Source of the DNA: Hoeflea marina
Lineage (GTDB): Bacteria; Pseudomonadota; Alphaproteobacteria; Rhizobiales; Rhizobiaceae
DNA: 64,000 nt
Direction: 5' to 3'
Assembly (NCBI RefSeq): GCF_003182275.1
Contig: NZ_QGTR01000002.1
Span: forward strand, 124,001 to 188,000
The notes under the pieces are model-generated. The model made no database searches, was not told where the DNA came from, and worked only from the letters and a program-made list of their open reading frames with translations. Shown here one piece after another: positions 54,259 through 63,201 of this stretch. A program made the translations under genes and the position numbers. Position 1 is the first letter of the stretch. Every line of letters begins with the position of its first letter.

Positions 54259-54617
54259 CGCGCCCTCCCGAGCGGCTGCGTCAGCAGGGCGCGGGCATCC
54301 GCAGTCCCGGCAACCGGGTGCTCGGTCTCTTGCCGGAATCCGAACCCATTGACTCCATTTTCGGAATACATTACCAGAAAACTCATGTTTGGGTCCAGGC
54401 GACGCGAATTCGCCCATGGATCCGACGTGTGTGAGACCTGTCCTGCCGCAGCTGACTGCGCCGGCAACCGCTGGATCTGATCGTTCATGAGAAACACCGC
54501 TGGACGGCATGCCGAAATGATGACGTGGTCCGATGCGGGCATCGGCGCAACCGAACGTGCCGGTGCAGGCACGGCAAGCCGATCGCGGCTCGGCGGGCCG
54601 GATTGCGGGATGAGATC
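54259..54617. other. Intergenic region upstream of the Bfd/Bfr genes
   Basis: About 360 bp without a recognisable gene. Bases about 54340-54395 are AT-richer and are the best place for the promoter of the iron-storage pair; I could not identify a clear Fur, Irr or RirA box. Confidence 0.4.
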
Positions 54618-54935
54618 ATGATCGTCTGCAGTTGCAACATCGTGTCGCGAAGGGACATTGAGGCGGTCATCATGGATCTGCTCAATGCCGACGAGTGGCA
54701 GTTGATCACGCCGGGGAAGGTCTTCCAGGCCGTGAGCGCGCGCGGCAAGTGCTGCGGCTGCTTTCCCGGCGTGATCGACATCATTGTCGAGACAACGCAG
54801 CGCTACCACACCCAGATGCAGAGCCCGGAGCCGCAGGTGGTGGATCTGCTCAAGCGCATCGCGGGCCAGCGGCGGCGCATGGAAGACGCAAAAAACAAGG
54901 CTGCAGCGAAAAGACGGTCGCCACTGCTCACCTGA
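54618..54935 (+). CDS. bfd: Bacterioferritin-associated ferredoxin (Bfd)
   Basis: A 105-aa protein beginning MIVCSCNIVSRRDIEAVI; the four 2Fe-2S cysteines are the CSC pair near residue 4-6 and the C-x-x-C of GKCCGCFPG near residue 39-43. Bfd supplies electrons to bacterioferritin to release stored iron as Fe(II). It is longer than the usual ~65-75 aa because of a C-terminal basic tail. Located 45 bp upstream of the bacterioferritin gene, with which it should be cotranscribed. Confidence 0.92.
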   Translation: MIVCSCNIVSRRDIEAVIMDLLNADEWQLITPGKVFQAVSARGKCCGCFPGVIDIIVETTQRYHTQMQSPEPQVVDLLKRIAGQRRRMEDAKNKAAAKRRSPLLT

Positions 54936-54980
54936 TGGTGCAAAATGCGCGGTGTTACACCACAAGGACACCGACCATTT

Positions 54981-55463
54981 ATGAAAAAGAGCAAAAAAGT
55001 CATCGAATGCCTGAACGAGGCGCTGTTCATGGAGCTCGGCGCCGTCAATCAGTACTGGCTGCATTACCGGCTGCTCGAGGATTGGGGCTACGCCAAGCTG
55101 GCCGCCAAGGAGCGGGCGGAGAGCATTGAGGAAATGCAGCATGCCGACAAGATCATCGAGCGGATCATCTTTCTCGACGGCTTTCCCAATCTCCAGACCG
55201 TGGCGCCGCTGAGAATCGGCCAGAACATCCGCGAAGTGCTCGAGGCGGACCTCGCCGGCGAGCAGGATGCCTGGGCCGCCTACACCAAGTCCCGCGACGT
55301 CTGCGAGAAGGAAGGCGACTACGTCTCCAAGAATCTGTTCGAGGCGCTGATTTCCGACGAAGAGGGGCACATCGACTTCCTGGAAACCCAGCTCCAGCTT
55401 CTCGGCACTCTCGGCGAGCAGATGTACGGCCAGCTGAACGCCTCGTCGGCCGATTCGCAGTAG
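54981..55463 (+). CDS. bfr: Bacterioferritin (Bfr)
   Basis: A 160-aa four-helix iron-storage protein. Ferroxidase ligands are visible: E18 in [12 protein letters not shown]51 and H54 in [10 protein letters not shown], the Glu in EADLAGEQD and the E-x-x-H of [12 protein letters not shown]. The Met of EEMQHAD is the expected haem ligand at the subunit interface. It forms a 24-mer shell that oxidises and stores iron. Partner of Bfd immediately upstream. The ATG at 54981 is supported by family length; its ribosome site is weak. Confidence 0.95.
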   Translation: MKKSKKVIECLNEALFMELGAVNQYWLHYRLLEDWGYAKLAAKERAESIEEMQHADKIIERIIFLDGFPNLQTVAPLRIGQNIREVLEADLAGEQDAWAAYTKSRDVCEKEGDYVSKNLFEALISDEEGHIDFLETQLQLLGTLGEQMYGQLNASSADSQ

Positions 55464-55817
55464 CCCGGTCGACCGGCCCGTGGCTCCCTGAGGCTTCGCC
55501 GCAACCCGCGGCGAAATGACCTTGAGCGCACGGCCGGCTCGGCGCCGACCCCGTTCCCGATACGGCTCGCCAGACCGGTGAGCCGTATCCGGCTGCGCAA
55601 ATCGGCACAGGGGTTGAAGCGCCGCTCGAGCCGCCCCGAGGACGAAATCTGCCGACAACCCGCTGCTCTCCGCCACAAGCCGGTCACGATCGGACGGATA
55701 TCGGGACCCGCCGCCGCACCCGGGCGCCAGGCGGAGATCTGGCGCGCCCCATCCGGCCACGACAGTGAGGACAGTGAGGCGCGCACTGCTGGATTTTCGG
55801 AATTGAACAATCTAGTG
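55464..55817. other. Intergenic region after bfr with a hairpin
   Basis: About 354 bp with no recognisable gene. A hairpin with a 10-bp perfect stem (GATACGGCTC 55559-55568, GAGCCGTATC 55580-55589, 11-nt loop) lies about 95 bp after the bfr stop; it may end the iron-storage transcript but has no T-run. Confidence 0.45.
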
Positions 55818-56801
55818 ATGCGGATGATTCATTGGCACCAGTCGGGAAATCCCATGCAGGGCGCGTTCTTCAAGTTCATCGACCTGGTGGTCTACCTCCG
55901 GCACCCGCGCCTGATGTTGAGCTATTTTCGCAACATGGGGTATTGGCCGCAGGTCGCCTTGCCGCGCAATTTCAACGAGAAGTTTCTTTGGCGCAAGGTC
56001 TTCGACCACGACCCGCGATTTCCGGAATGCATCGACAAGCTGCGCAGCAAACAGCATGTCCGCGCGCGATATCCCGATGTGCGGCTGCCCGAGACCATCT
56101 GGGAGGGAAGCGATCCGGCGGCGATCCCCGACTCCGCCCTGGCGGGCAACTGCGTCGTCAAGGCCAATCACGGATGCGGGTGGAACCTGCTGGTCGAGGC
56201 TGGAAATGTAAACCGTTCGACTGTCAACAGGAAGGGCCGCAAATGGATGCGTCGCCGCTATTACGGTCGGAGACGGATGGAATGGGGCTACAGGGATATC
56301 ATCCCCCGTCTGTTCGTCGAGGAGATGGTGATGGACGCGGGGCGTCCGGTTGACCGGGAATACAAGTGCTACATCGCAGGAGGGACATGCGTTTTCGTCT
56401 ACATGAAGGTGGGGCGATTCGGCAGGACGCCGCTGGACGTGGTGTTCGGTCCTGACGGAGTGTCGCGAGTCACGCGATGCAGCAGACGCTACGACTCGGT
56501 TCCGTTCGCCAAGCCGGAGAACTGGAATCGGATCATTGCGGCGGCCGAAGAAATGGGCAGGGAGTTCGACTCGGTCCGATGCGATCTCTACGAAATCGAT
56601 GGCGAAATATGGTTCTCCGAATACACGTTCTACTCGGATGCCGGCTATGACTATATCGATTGGCCCGAGGTCTATGGGCAGTTGGGCGATCTCTGGGATC
56701 TCCGCAGGTCCCACTTTCTCCTGCGGGATCACAAGGGATTGAGACAGATCTACAAGAGGCGCCTGATCCGACAGCTCGATGCCGATGCTGCCCTCGACTG
56801 A
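55818..56801 (+). CDS. TupA-like ATP-grasp family protein
   Basis: An approximately 327-aa protein of the ATP-grasp fold amidoligase/TupA-like family found in polysaccharide and teichuronopeptide biosynthesis. Visible family features: NFNEKFLWRKVFDHDPRF near the N-terminus, NCVVKANHGCGWNLLV (nucleotide lysine region), VDREYKCYIAGG, and the metal-binding-like CDLYEIDGEIWFSEYTFYSD near the end. It probably joins an amino acid or similar group to a surface polysaccharide. No polysaccharide gene cluster surrounds it. The start could be 55815 (GTG), 55818, 55824 or 55854 because no clear ribosome site separates them. Confidence 0.78.
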   Translation: MRMIHWHQSGNPMQGAFFKFIDLVVYLRHPRLMLSYFRNMGYWPQVALPRNFNEKFLWRKVFDHDPRFPECIDKLRSKQHVRARYPDVRLPETIWEGSDPAAIPDSALAGNCVVKANHGCGWNLLVEAGNVNRSTVNRKGRKWMRRRYYGRRRMEWGYRDIIPRLFVEEMVMDAGRPVDREYKCYIAGGTCVFVYMKVGRFGRTPLDVVFGPDGVSRVTRCSRRYDSVPFAKPENWNRIIAAAEEMGREFDSVRCDLYEIDGEIWFSEYTFYSDAGYDYIDWPEVYGQLGDLWDLRRSHFLLRDHKGLRQIYKRRLIRQLDADAALD

Positions 56802-57196
56802 GGGGAGGGGCGAGGGCAGCCACGCCTGCCCGCTCGCCTGCCCGCTCGCCTGCCCGCTCGCTTGTCCGCTGCGGGTTCCGGCCCGGTTGCGGTGGCGTCT
56901 TTGCTCCACCCGGACCGGTTCGATCCGGTGCCGCAAAACTGGCGGCCTTCCGTGCCGGGGTAACAGGTGGTCACGCCTGTCCGCAACGGGTTTCGCCGCA
57001 CGGGTGCTGCCATCTCGGCGCTCCCGCCGCCTCCCGCGACCAAGCGGGTCATCGGCCACGTCCGGGCCCGGAACTGCTGCGGCTGCGTGCATTTCCACGG
57101 CGAGAAGAGATCGGAGGAATAAATCGTCCTGCCACGCAACTCCCGGAGCGCCGGCGCGTTTGTGAGACAGCCGAAACACCGGCTCGGGGCGGATTG
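56802..57196. other. Intergenic region upstream of the SLC13-type transporter
   Basis: A 395-bp GC-rich stretch with a 12-bp tandem repeat near its left end and no supported gene. Confidence 0.4.
56824..56871 (+). repeat. 12-bp tandem repeat, four copies
   Basis: GCCTGCCCGCTC occurs three times in a row (56824-56859), followed by a diverged fourth copy (GCTTGTCCGCTG, 56860-56871). It lies 23 bp after the TupA-like stop; no function is evident. Confidence 0.75.
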
Positions 57197-59005
57197 ATGT
57201 CTTACAGTTTTTTTTCGGACTTCCTGGCGGATTGGTCCGCCGGTCTTTCTGCAGTTATTCTCGGCCTGGTGTTCCTCGGATTCCTGTTCGAGAAGATGCC
57301 GCCGGCGGCGGTGGCCACCGCCGGAGCGGCGGCGTTTCTGTTGCTCGGCTACGTCACCACCGAGGAGGTGCTGGCAGTCTTCTCCAACCCGGCTCCGATC
57401 ACCATTGCTGCGATGTTCATCCTGTCCTCCGCGCTGGTCAGCACGGGCGTGCTCGACGCGGCCTCGTCCTATTTTGTCGGCCTGTCGGAACGGCGTGGAC
57501 CGATTGCCCTGGTTCTCATCCTGCTCGGCGCGGCGCTGGCGTCGAGCCTGATGAACAACACGCCGCTGGTCATCGTGCTGATCCCGATCATATCCAGAAT
57601 GGCCCGTGCTCTCGATATTCCGTCCAGCAAGGTTCTCATTCCGCTGTCCTACATGGCGATTCTCGGCGGTACTCTCACGCTGATCGGCACCTCCACCAAT
57701 CTGCTCATCGACGGCGTGGCGCAACGCGAGGGGATGGAGCCGATGCGGATGCTCGAGATCCTGCCCTTCGGCCTGGTGGCGCTCGTGGTGGGTGGTCTCA
57801 CATTGCTGGTCCTGGGACCGCGGCTCCTGCCATCGCACATGGCGTCCGGGGAGGCCATCGATGACAGCGCCACCGAGTTCATGTCCGAAGTCCAGATCAT
57901 CGCGCCCGCCGCCGACGCGGACGAACCCAATTCCACCGGCAGGGTGCTGTCGGATTTCAGCGCGCTGTCGAAGACGCGGGTGATCGCGGTCCTGCGCGGC
58001 ACCGAGCGCCTGAAGCCCGATCCCGAGCTGGAACTCAACCGCAACGACCTGGTCATTTTCCACGCCAATCAGTCCGAGCTTCTGACCCTTCACGATCACC
58101 CCAATTACAGCCTCGGCTACTTCAAGGCGCTGCTTTCGGTGGCCGACCAGCAGAAGACCGAGAAGGTGGAGGCCGTCTATGCCGGAGACGCCGGCAGCAG
58201 CGGTCGCCAGCTGCGCGATCTCGGCTGGTTCAAGGCGGGGGTGCGGGTGCTGGGCATTTCCAGGCGAAAGCACAATCCCGGGCCCGAACTCTCCGAAGTC
58301 CGGCTCCGGGCGGGTGATCGCATTCTCCTCGAAGGCAGCCCGGGCGATCTCGCGGAAATCCTGCAGTCGGAGAGCTTCGTCGCGGCGGCGGAGCCGAAGC
58401 TCAGACCCTACAAGCGGCATCGGGCGGGAGTTGCCATCCTGACAATGGCCACCGTCATCGTGCTGTCGATCTTCAATGTGGCCCCCATCGTCACCCTGTC
58501 ACTCCTCGGTGTCGGCATCATCCTGCTCATGCGCTGCGTCGAGGCCGAGGATGCCTGGAAGGCCATCGACGGTTCCATCCTGGTGCTGATCTTCGCCATG
58601 CTCGCCATCGGCCGCGGCCTCGACAACACCGGCGTGGTGCAGGGCCTTGTCGAGGCGGTGACGCCGTACCTGAAGACTGTGTCACCGCTGGTGGTGCTGT
58701 TTGCGGTCTACGCGCTCACCTCGGTGCTGACCGAGCTGATTTCCAACAATGCGGTCGCCGTCATCCTCACGCCGATGGCCATCGGCCTGGCCACATCGCT
58801 CGGCATAGATCCGAAACCGCTCATCTACGCCATCATGCTCGGTGCCTCGGCGAGCTTCGCCACGCCCATCGGCTATCAGACCAACACGCTGGTCTACGCC
58901 GCCGGCAGTTACCGCTTTGCCGATTTTCTCAAGATCGGACTGGTCATGAACGTGGTCGTCGGCATCGCAAGCTGCCTGGCGATCTGGGCCTTCACCGGGA
59001 TCTGA
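57197..59005 (+). CDS. SLC13/DASS-type anion transporter with two RCK_C (TrkA_C) domains
   Basis: A 602-aa transporter of the divalent anion:sodium symporter type. About six helices at each end flank a cytoplasmic region with two RCK_C-like domains (about residues 215-300 and 310-395; VLRGTERLKPDPELELNRND and GISRRKHNPGPELSEVRLRA show the shared pattern). Transport motifs SSLMNNTPLVIVLIPI and LIGTSTNLLIDG, repeated later as ELISNNAVAVILTPM and FATPIGYQTNTLVY, carry the paired S-N-N/N-x-x-T sodium and substrate sites. Likely substrates are sulfate or dicarboxylates (unproven). Its last 118 bp and 76 bp beyond recur at 63411-63604. Confidence 0.88.
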   Translation: MSYSFFSDFLADWSAGLSAVILGLVFLGFLFEKMPPAAVATAGAAAFLLLGYVTTEEVLAVFSNPAPITIAAMFILSSALVSTGVLDAASSYFVGLSERRGPIALVLILLGAALASSLMNNTPLVIVLIPIISRMARALDIPSSKVLIPLSYMAILGGTLTLIGTSTNLLIDGVAQREGMEPMRMLEILPFGLVALVVGGLTLLVLGPRLLPSHMASGEAIDDSATEFMSEVQIIAPAADADEPNSTGRVLSDFSALSKTRVIAVLRGTERLKPDPELELNRNDLVIFHANQSELLTLHDHPNYSLGYFKALLSVADQQKTEKVEAVYAGDAGSSGRQLRDLGWFKAGVRVLGISRRKHNPGPELSEVRLRAGDRILLEGSPGDLAEILQSESFVAAAEPKLRPYKRHRAGVAILTMATVIVLSIFNVAPIVTLSLLGVGIILLMRCVEAEDAWKAIDGSILVLIFAMLAIGRGLDNTGVVQGLVEAVTPYLKTVSPLVVLFAVYALTSVLTELISNNAVAVILTPMAIGLATSLGIDPKPLIYAIMLGASASFATPIGYQTNTLVYAAGSYRFADFLKIGLVMNVVVGIASCLAIWAFTGI

Positions 59006-59081
59006 CCGACGTCGGCGAGGCGGGCGGATGCAGGTAGTCGCCGCACCGGTTTGGCTGTTCGGACATGCGGGCAGGCTTGCC
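58888..59081 (+). repeat. 194-bp direct repeat, copy 1 (end of SLC13-type gene)
   Basis: From GCTGGTCTACGCC to GGCAGGCTTGCC, it covers the last 39 codons and stop of the transporter and 76 bp beyond. It matches 63411-63604 at about 93-94% without gaps. Confidence 0.85.
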
Positions 59082-59359
59082 ACATCTAACGGTCTCGCGA
59101 GGACCGTGAGGATTCGGACGAATCCAACGACCTCGCCGCGCATAGGTTTGCATGGTCGGGCCGGACTCCCCTGCGCGGATCTGTGGACACTCGATCGGCA
59201 TACGGACGCGCCGTCCGCATCCTCGAACTATGCCGGACAGAAGCCGTCATGGCGGGGATCGCCTTGCGGACCCCGCGCACGATGATGATCGTCGGGCCTC
59301 CACCCGCCAGGGCGCCTTCCGTTTCGTGGAACCGGAGAAGCGCTGCCAGCATGGGTGCT
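59006..59359. other. Intergenic region after the SLC13-type gene
   Basis: The first 76 bp belong to the 194-bp direct repeat. The remaining ~280 bp have no recognisable gene. Confidence 0.4.
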
Positions 59360-59614
59360 TTAGCGCGATGGCCCGTTGTCCTCGACAACGGTTTCCGGCC
59401 GATCACGCCCATCTATCAGTTCCTCGTGCCAGTTGCCGGCAGTGTCCTCGAATGCCACGGCTGCAGTGTCCCCGCCGACCCGCTGGCGTCCCGCGGCTTC
59501 GCGGGCGGTTCTCAGCGCGTCATCATGATTGGAAAAGGTCTCCGAATAGACATCGCCCACCTTGTAGGCGAAGCCGCCGTCATGCTGGACAATCTGATAG
59601 GTGATTTTCGTCAT
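59360..59614 (-). CDS. DUF2188-like small protein
   Basis: An 84-aa protein with AAGGAG six bases before ATG 59614. The sequence TYQIVQHDGGFAYKVGDVYS followed by FSNHDDALRTAREAAGRQ matches the pattern of DUF2188-type proteins: a short beta-hairpin with a Trp/Tyr-rich repeat and a helix with Ala-rich DDAL. Such proteins are common small cytoplasmic proteins of unknown function. It is oriented away from the ECF operon end and stands alone. Confidence 0.72.
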   Translation of the reverse strand: MTKITYQIVQHDGGFAYKVGDVYSETFSNHDDALRTAREAAGRQRVGGDTAAVAFEDTAGNWHEELIDGRDRPETVVEDNGPSR

Positions 59615-59782
59615 AGTCGGCTCCTTGCCGTAAACTGCACGACGAACCGCAACGGCCGCCACGCGAAGGTGGGCGCGAGGAGGCTATAGAGCGCCCCGCG
59701 AGACAACGGGCTGCCTCAACAAGAGTTCCGTGAGCAGAAGCGGCCGGGGCGTTGCGCCGGGATGCGCCGGGTATCCGACCGC

Positions 59783-60427
59783 TCAGAGAAAGGTCTCGGG
59801 CAATGGCACCCACTGGTCGCCCTGGTCGCCGGTCTTTGTAAATTGCGGAATATGCGCAAGGCTCTGCAGCAGCCGGGTGTCGTCGCCCAGGGCCTGCATC
59901 CAGTCACGGGCTTCAGTCAGGATGACGCCGACACCGACCACGATGCCGCCGGCCCTGCGCACAAGATCGATGGAGCCGCGAAGGCTCGAGCCGGAAGCCA
60001 CGACGTCGTCGACCACAACCACCCGCCGGCCTGCAAGCAGCGGAATCGACCGGCGGTCGAGCAGCAGTCGCTGCTCGCCTTTCGACGTGATGGACGAAAT
60101 CGACTGGCTGAGGGCGTTCCCGAGATGAATCTTGGGTGACTTCTGCACAATGACATAATCGTCCAGGCCGAGGGCGCGGGTTACCTCGATGGCGACAGGG
60201 ATGCCGAGCGTGGCGGCGCCGACCACAATGTCGGGCTTGCTCGGCGCCAGCTTCCGGCCGAGTTCGCTGCCGACATGCGCGCCGAAGCGAATGCCAAGAT
60301 CAATCACCATCATCAGCGAGATGCCGAAGTCCGGCTTGATGGCGACAATCGGCAGATCGACCTTGAGGCCAGCGACATCGACCGTCCAGATTTGATCGGT
60401 GACGGGGCTTTCGGAAGGATCGGTCAT
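59783..60427 (-). CDS. Phosphoribosyltransferase coupled to an ECF importer
   Basis: A 214-aa type I phosphoribosyltransferase: the PRPP loop is VVVVDDVVASGSSLRGSI near residue 138 and PDIVVGAATLGIPVAIEVTRAL precedes it; YVIVQKSPKIHLG resembles the flexible region of adenine/orotate phosphoribosyltransferases. It should convert a free base and PRPP to a nucleoside monophosphate. Its ATG overlaps the EcfT stop by 4 bp, making it the last cistron of the ECF operon, so it probably traps the imported base as a nucleotide. Which base is unknown. Confidence 0.83.
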   Translation of the reverse strand: MTDPSESPVTDQIWTVDVAGLKVDLPIVAIKPDFGISLMMVIDLGIRFGAHVGSELGRKLAPSKPDIVVGAATLGIPVAIEVTRALGLDDYVIVQKSPKIHLGNALSQSISSITSKGEQRLLLDRRSIPLLAGRRVVVVDDVVASGSSLRGSIDLVRRAGGIVVGVGVILTEARDWMQALGDDTRLLQSLAHIPQFTKTGDQGDQWVPLPETFL

Positions 60428-61098
60428 GGCAGTCTGTCCTGTGCTTTCGGGAGGCGCGGTTCGACCATCAGGCCGACCTTTCGCCAGGTGGTGCGCTTTT
60501 CACGCATGTCGAAACCGTGGATGGAGAGGGAAAGCGAGATCGAGTGCGCCATACGTATGGCCTGAACCAGCAGGGGGACGCCGCGGGCCAGTGCGAAGCG
60601 CAGTCGCACCAGAAACCCGACATCGTCGATTTCCATGCCTCTTGCCCGCTGGGCGTCGGCGATCCGCTCGAAATCATCGCGCAGCATCGGGATGATGCCG
60701 AAGGTCAGCGACAGCACCAGGGTGGCCACCGGCGGCAGCCGGGCGGCGCTGGATGCGGCGAGAATTGATCCGGGCGTGCTTGTTTCCATGACGAAGAAGA
60801 ACGCCGCGGTGGTTGTCACCAGGCGCGCCGACATGCCGGTGGCCATGGACAGGGCTTGCAGGGCGGGCTGGCCCTGCAGCATCAGATTGACGACCCAGCT
60901 TGCCTGCACAAGCAGGACCAGAAGCGCCGCGCCCTTGAGATAGGCCTTGATGCCCGGCACTTGCGCGATCCGGAGAAAGCCCAGTGTGGCAAGCGCCAGC
61001 GGCACGCCGAGCCGCCAGTCGGTGGCAAACCACGCCCCGACGGTCAGCAGCAGGGCGCCGGCGAGCTTGAGGAAGAAGTTGACCTCATGAAAGCGCAT
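60424..61098 (-). CDS. ECF transporter transmembrane subunit (EcfT)
   Basis: A 224-aa membrane protein with about four to five helices and the EcfT coupling motif A-R-G in DAQRARGMEIDD; a second basic segment lies in SIHGFDMREKRTTWRK. ATG 61098 has GGAG seven bases upstream and overlaps the ATPase gene end by 14 bp. It couples the ATPase to the substrate-binding S component. Confidence 0.84.
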   Translation of the reverse strand: MRFHEVNFFLKLAGALLLTVGAWFATDWRLGVPLALATLGFLRIAQVPGIKAYLKGAALLVLLVQASWVVNLMLQGQPALQALSMATGMSARLVTTTAAFFFVMETSTPGSILAASSAARLPPVATLVLSLTFGIIPMLRDDFERIADAQRARGMEIDDVGFLVRLRFALARGVPLLVQAIRMAHSISLSLSIHGFDMREKRTTWRKVGLMVEPRLPKAQDRLP

Positions 61099-62620
61099 GG
61101 TCTGGCTCCGTTGGCTCCGCCTGCCGCGGCCCCGGCCAGCCGAGGCGGCCATAGGCATGACAATCCCATGCGTGCTCAGTCGGGCCATCAAAGGAGATCC
61201 GGCCCTCGTCGAGAAGCAGGACCCGCGAGCAGACATCATCGACCAGTTCCAGATCGTGCGAAATCAGCATGATCGCCCGATCCTCCGCCATGGCGGTTGC
61301 CAGAAACAGATCGAGCATTCTGCGCCCGTCCAGGTCGCGGGCAAGCAGGGGTTCGTCGAGGATCGCAAGCTGGCTGCCGGCCGCTTCCGCGCAGGCGAGG
61401 CCCAGCAGCGCCTGCTGCCGGGATGACAAGGCGAAGGGGTTGGTGTCGGTCTGTTCCGAGAGGCCGTATCTTGCCAGCGCCGCGCGGGCCCGGCTCAGAG
61501 TGATGGGCGGGTTGGCATCTTTCCGCCCGGCGGTGATGGCAAAGACCGCTTCCTCCAGCACTGTCATGTTGAACAGGATCCGTCGCATGTTCTGCGGCAG
61601 GTAGGCAATCGAGCGGGCGCGGCGGGCGGTGGTCCATTCCCGGGCGGGCTCGCCGGCGATCGTGATCATGCCGGACGCGATGGGTGCAAGGCCAAGGATG
61701 GACTGGAACAGCGTGGTCTTGCCGGCGCCGTTGCGGCCGATCAGCCCGACGATTTCTCCTGCCCGTATGTCGAGACCGACATCGACGAGAACGGGCGTGC
61801 CGTCCGGGCGCTTGAGTTCCGTGCAGAGGGCTGCGACAGACAGCAGGGTCCGTCCGGTCGCCCGGGTGCTGCTTTTGTGGCGCCGCTGGCGCGGCGGCAG
61901 GATGCAGGCGTCCTGCCAGGCCGCGCTGATGCCCATCAGATCGCCAACCGGCTCCGGCGCGGCAAGTCTGCCGGACTTGAGCAGGCTCACGGCGTCCACC
62001 ACGGCCTGGACGGCCGAGGGGTCCTGTTCGGCAATCAGCAGTGAGGGGATTTCGGCGCGAAGCCGGTTCAGCGTCGCCACCAGCCGCAGCCGCGCGACAG
62101 GATCCAGCCCGGTGGTCGGTTCGTCGAGCACCAGCAGGCGCGGAGATCCGGCCAGGGCCGCCGCGATGGCGACAAGTCTGCGTTCGCCGCCCGAAAGACT
62201 GAGCACGCGGCGGCCGCGCAGCTCGTCGAGCTTGAACTCATCCATCAGGATGCCGATGCGCTGTCGAACCTGGTGTTTCGGCATCCGCCGGTTTTCGAGC
62301 GGGAAGGCGATGAGGTCCTCGACGCCAAGGTCCCAGAGCTGGTCCTCGACATTCTGGAACACGATGCCGATCGAGGTGAACAGCTCCTCGCGGCTGACGC
62401 TGGTCATCGGTCGCCCTTCCCAGCGGATGTCGCCGGAAAACAGCGGCGCCGGGACCAGTCGCGGAATGATGCCTGCCACGGTCTGCATGAGAGTGGACTT
62501 GCCGCTTCCGGCAGCGCCGCAGACCAGCAGCCGCTGCCCTCTGGCGAGTTCAAGGCAGGCTCCGGCGATCACCGGTCTGGTGTCGCCGAAGCCAACCGAG
62601 ACATCCTGAAGTGTCAGCAC
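61085..62620 (-). CDS. ECF transporter two-domain ATPase with one degenerate site
   Basis: A 511-aa fusion of two ABC domains. Domain 1: Walker A GAAGSGKST, signature LSLSGGERRLVAIAAAL, Walker B LLVLDEPTTGLDP, but the switch position reads LLIAEQDP, so the usual His is Gln. Domain 2: Walker A GRNGAGKTT, signature degenerate (ALSSRQQALLG instead of LSGGQ), Walker B LAILDEPL, switch His kept in LISHDLELV. Start: GTG 62620 directly before VLTLQDVSVGFGD is preferred; upstream sequence lies in the S-component gene. It powers the ECF importer. Confidence 0.85.
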   Translation of the reverse strand: MLTLQDVSVGFGDTRPVIAGACLELARGQRLLVCGAAGSGKSTLMQTVAGIIPRLVPAPLFSGDIRWEGRPMTSVSREELFTSIGIVFQNVEDQLWDLGVEDLIAFPLENRRMPKHQVRQRIGILMDEFKLDELRGRRVLSLSGGERRLVAIAAALAGSPRLLVLDEPTTGLDPVARLRLVATLNRLRAEIPSLLIAEQDPSAVQAVVDAVSLLKSGRLAAPEPVGDLMGISAAWQDACILPPRQRRHKSSTRATGRTLLSVAALCTELKRPDGTPVLVDVGLDIRAGEIVGLIGRNGAGKTTLFQSILGLAPIASGMITIAGEPAREWTTARRARSIAYLPQNMRRILFNMTVLEEAVFAITAGRKDANPPITLSRARAALARYGLSEQTDTNPFALSSRQQALLGLACAEAAGSQLAILDEPLLARDLDGRRMLDLFLATAMAEDRAIMLISHDLELVDDVCSRVLLLDEGRISFDGPTEHAWDCHAYGRLGWPGPRQAEPTEPDHALS

Positions 62621-62628
62621 GGGATCGG

Positions 62629-63201
62629 TCAGAAGCGCTTGAACCCGGCGGGGTGGGCACTTTTGAGGATCTTCAGCGCCGGTATGATCAGAAGGGGCGT
62701 TCCGACGATCATCGGAACGATGTCGGAGAGACCGAGATATCCGACCGCCCACCAGAATGGAAAAATGCCGAGATAGGCGAGGCTCGCCGACACCGCGAGC
62801 ACCATGACGAAGCCCACCACCAGGCAGGTTGCCGCAATTTTGAGCAGGGCGTTGCGATCCAGCACCATCTTTGCCGGGTTGAACAGCAGGCCGGGGACCA
62901 GCCCGGTCAGGCCGACCATGATGCCGTCGACGATGAGCGAATGGGCGGGAATGAAGGTGCCGGCGAGCAGCGACCAGATGATGGTGCCGAGATATCCGCA
63001 GATGAAGCCGCTGCGCCATCCCAGCAGGATCCCGATCAACGGGGGCAGGAATGCGAATATGCGCCATTGAATGACGCCCGGCACCAGCTGGATGGGATTT
63101 GCATAGGCCCACAGCACGCCCGTGGCTGCGGCGGCGACGATCGACAGGACGAGCGGAAACAGTGTGTTGCCTTCCGTTTCCATGACGGTTGAATTTGCCA
63201 T
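62629..63201 (-). CDS. ECF transporter substrate-binding (S) component
   Basis: A 190-aa integral membrane protein starting at ATG 63201 with GGAG six bases upstream. Six or so hydrophobic segments, with GVIQWRIFAFLPPLIGILLG and GWRSGFICGYLGTIIWSLLA-like turns (GFICGYLGTIIWSLLAGTFI) typical of S components. It is the first gene of the operon S, A, T, phosphoribosyltransferase. No vitamin riboswitch was recognised upstream; the coupled phosphoribosyltransferase argues for a nucleobase as substrate (inference). Confidence 0.75.
   Translation of the reverse strand: MANSTVMETEGNTLFPLVLSIVAAAATGVLWAYANPIQLVPGVIQWRIFAFLPPLIGILLGWRSGFICGYLGTIIWSLLAGTFIPAHSLIVDGIMVGLTGLVPGLLFNPAKMVLDRNALLKIAATCLVVGFVMVLAVSASLAYLGIFPFWWAVGYLGLSDIVPMIVGTPLLIIPALKILKSAHPAGFKRF

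Noticed and set aside
54340-54400. Irr or Fur box upstream of bfd/bfr
   Set aside because: The region is AT-richer but no copy of the known consensus motifs could be aligned.
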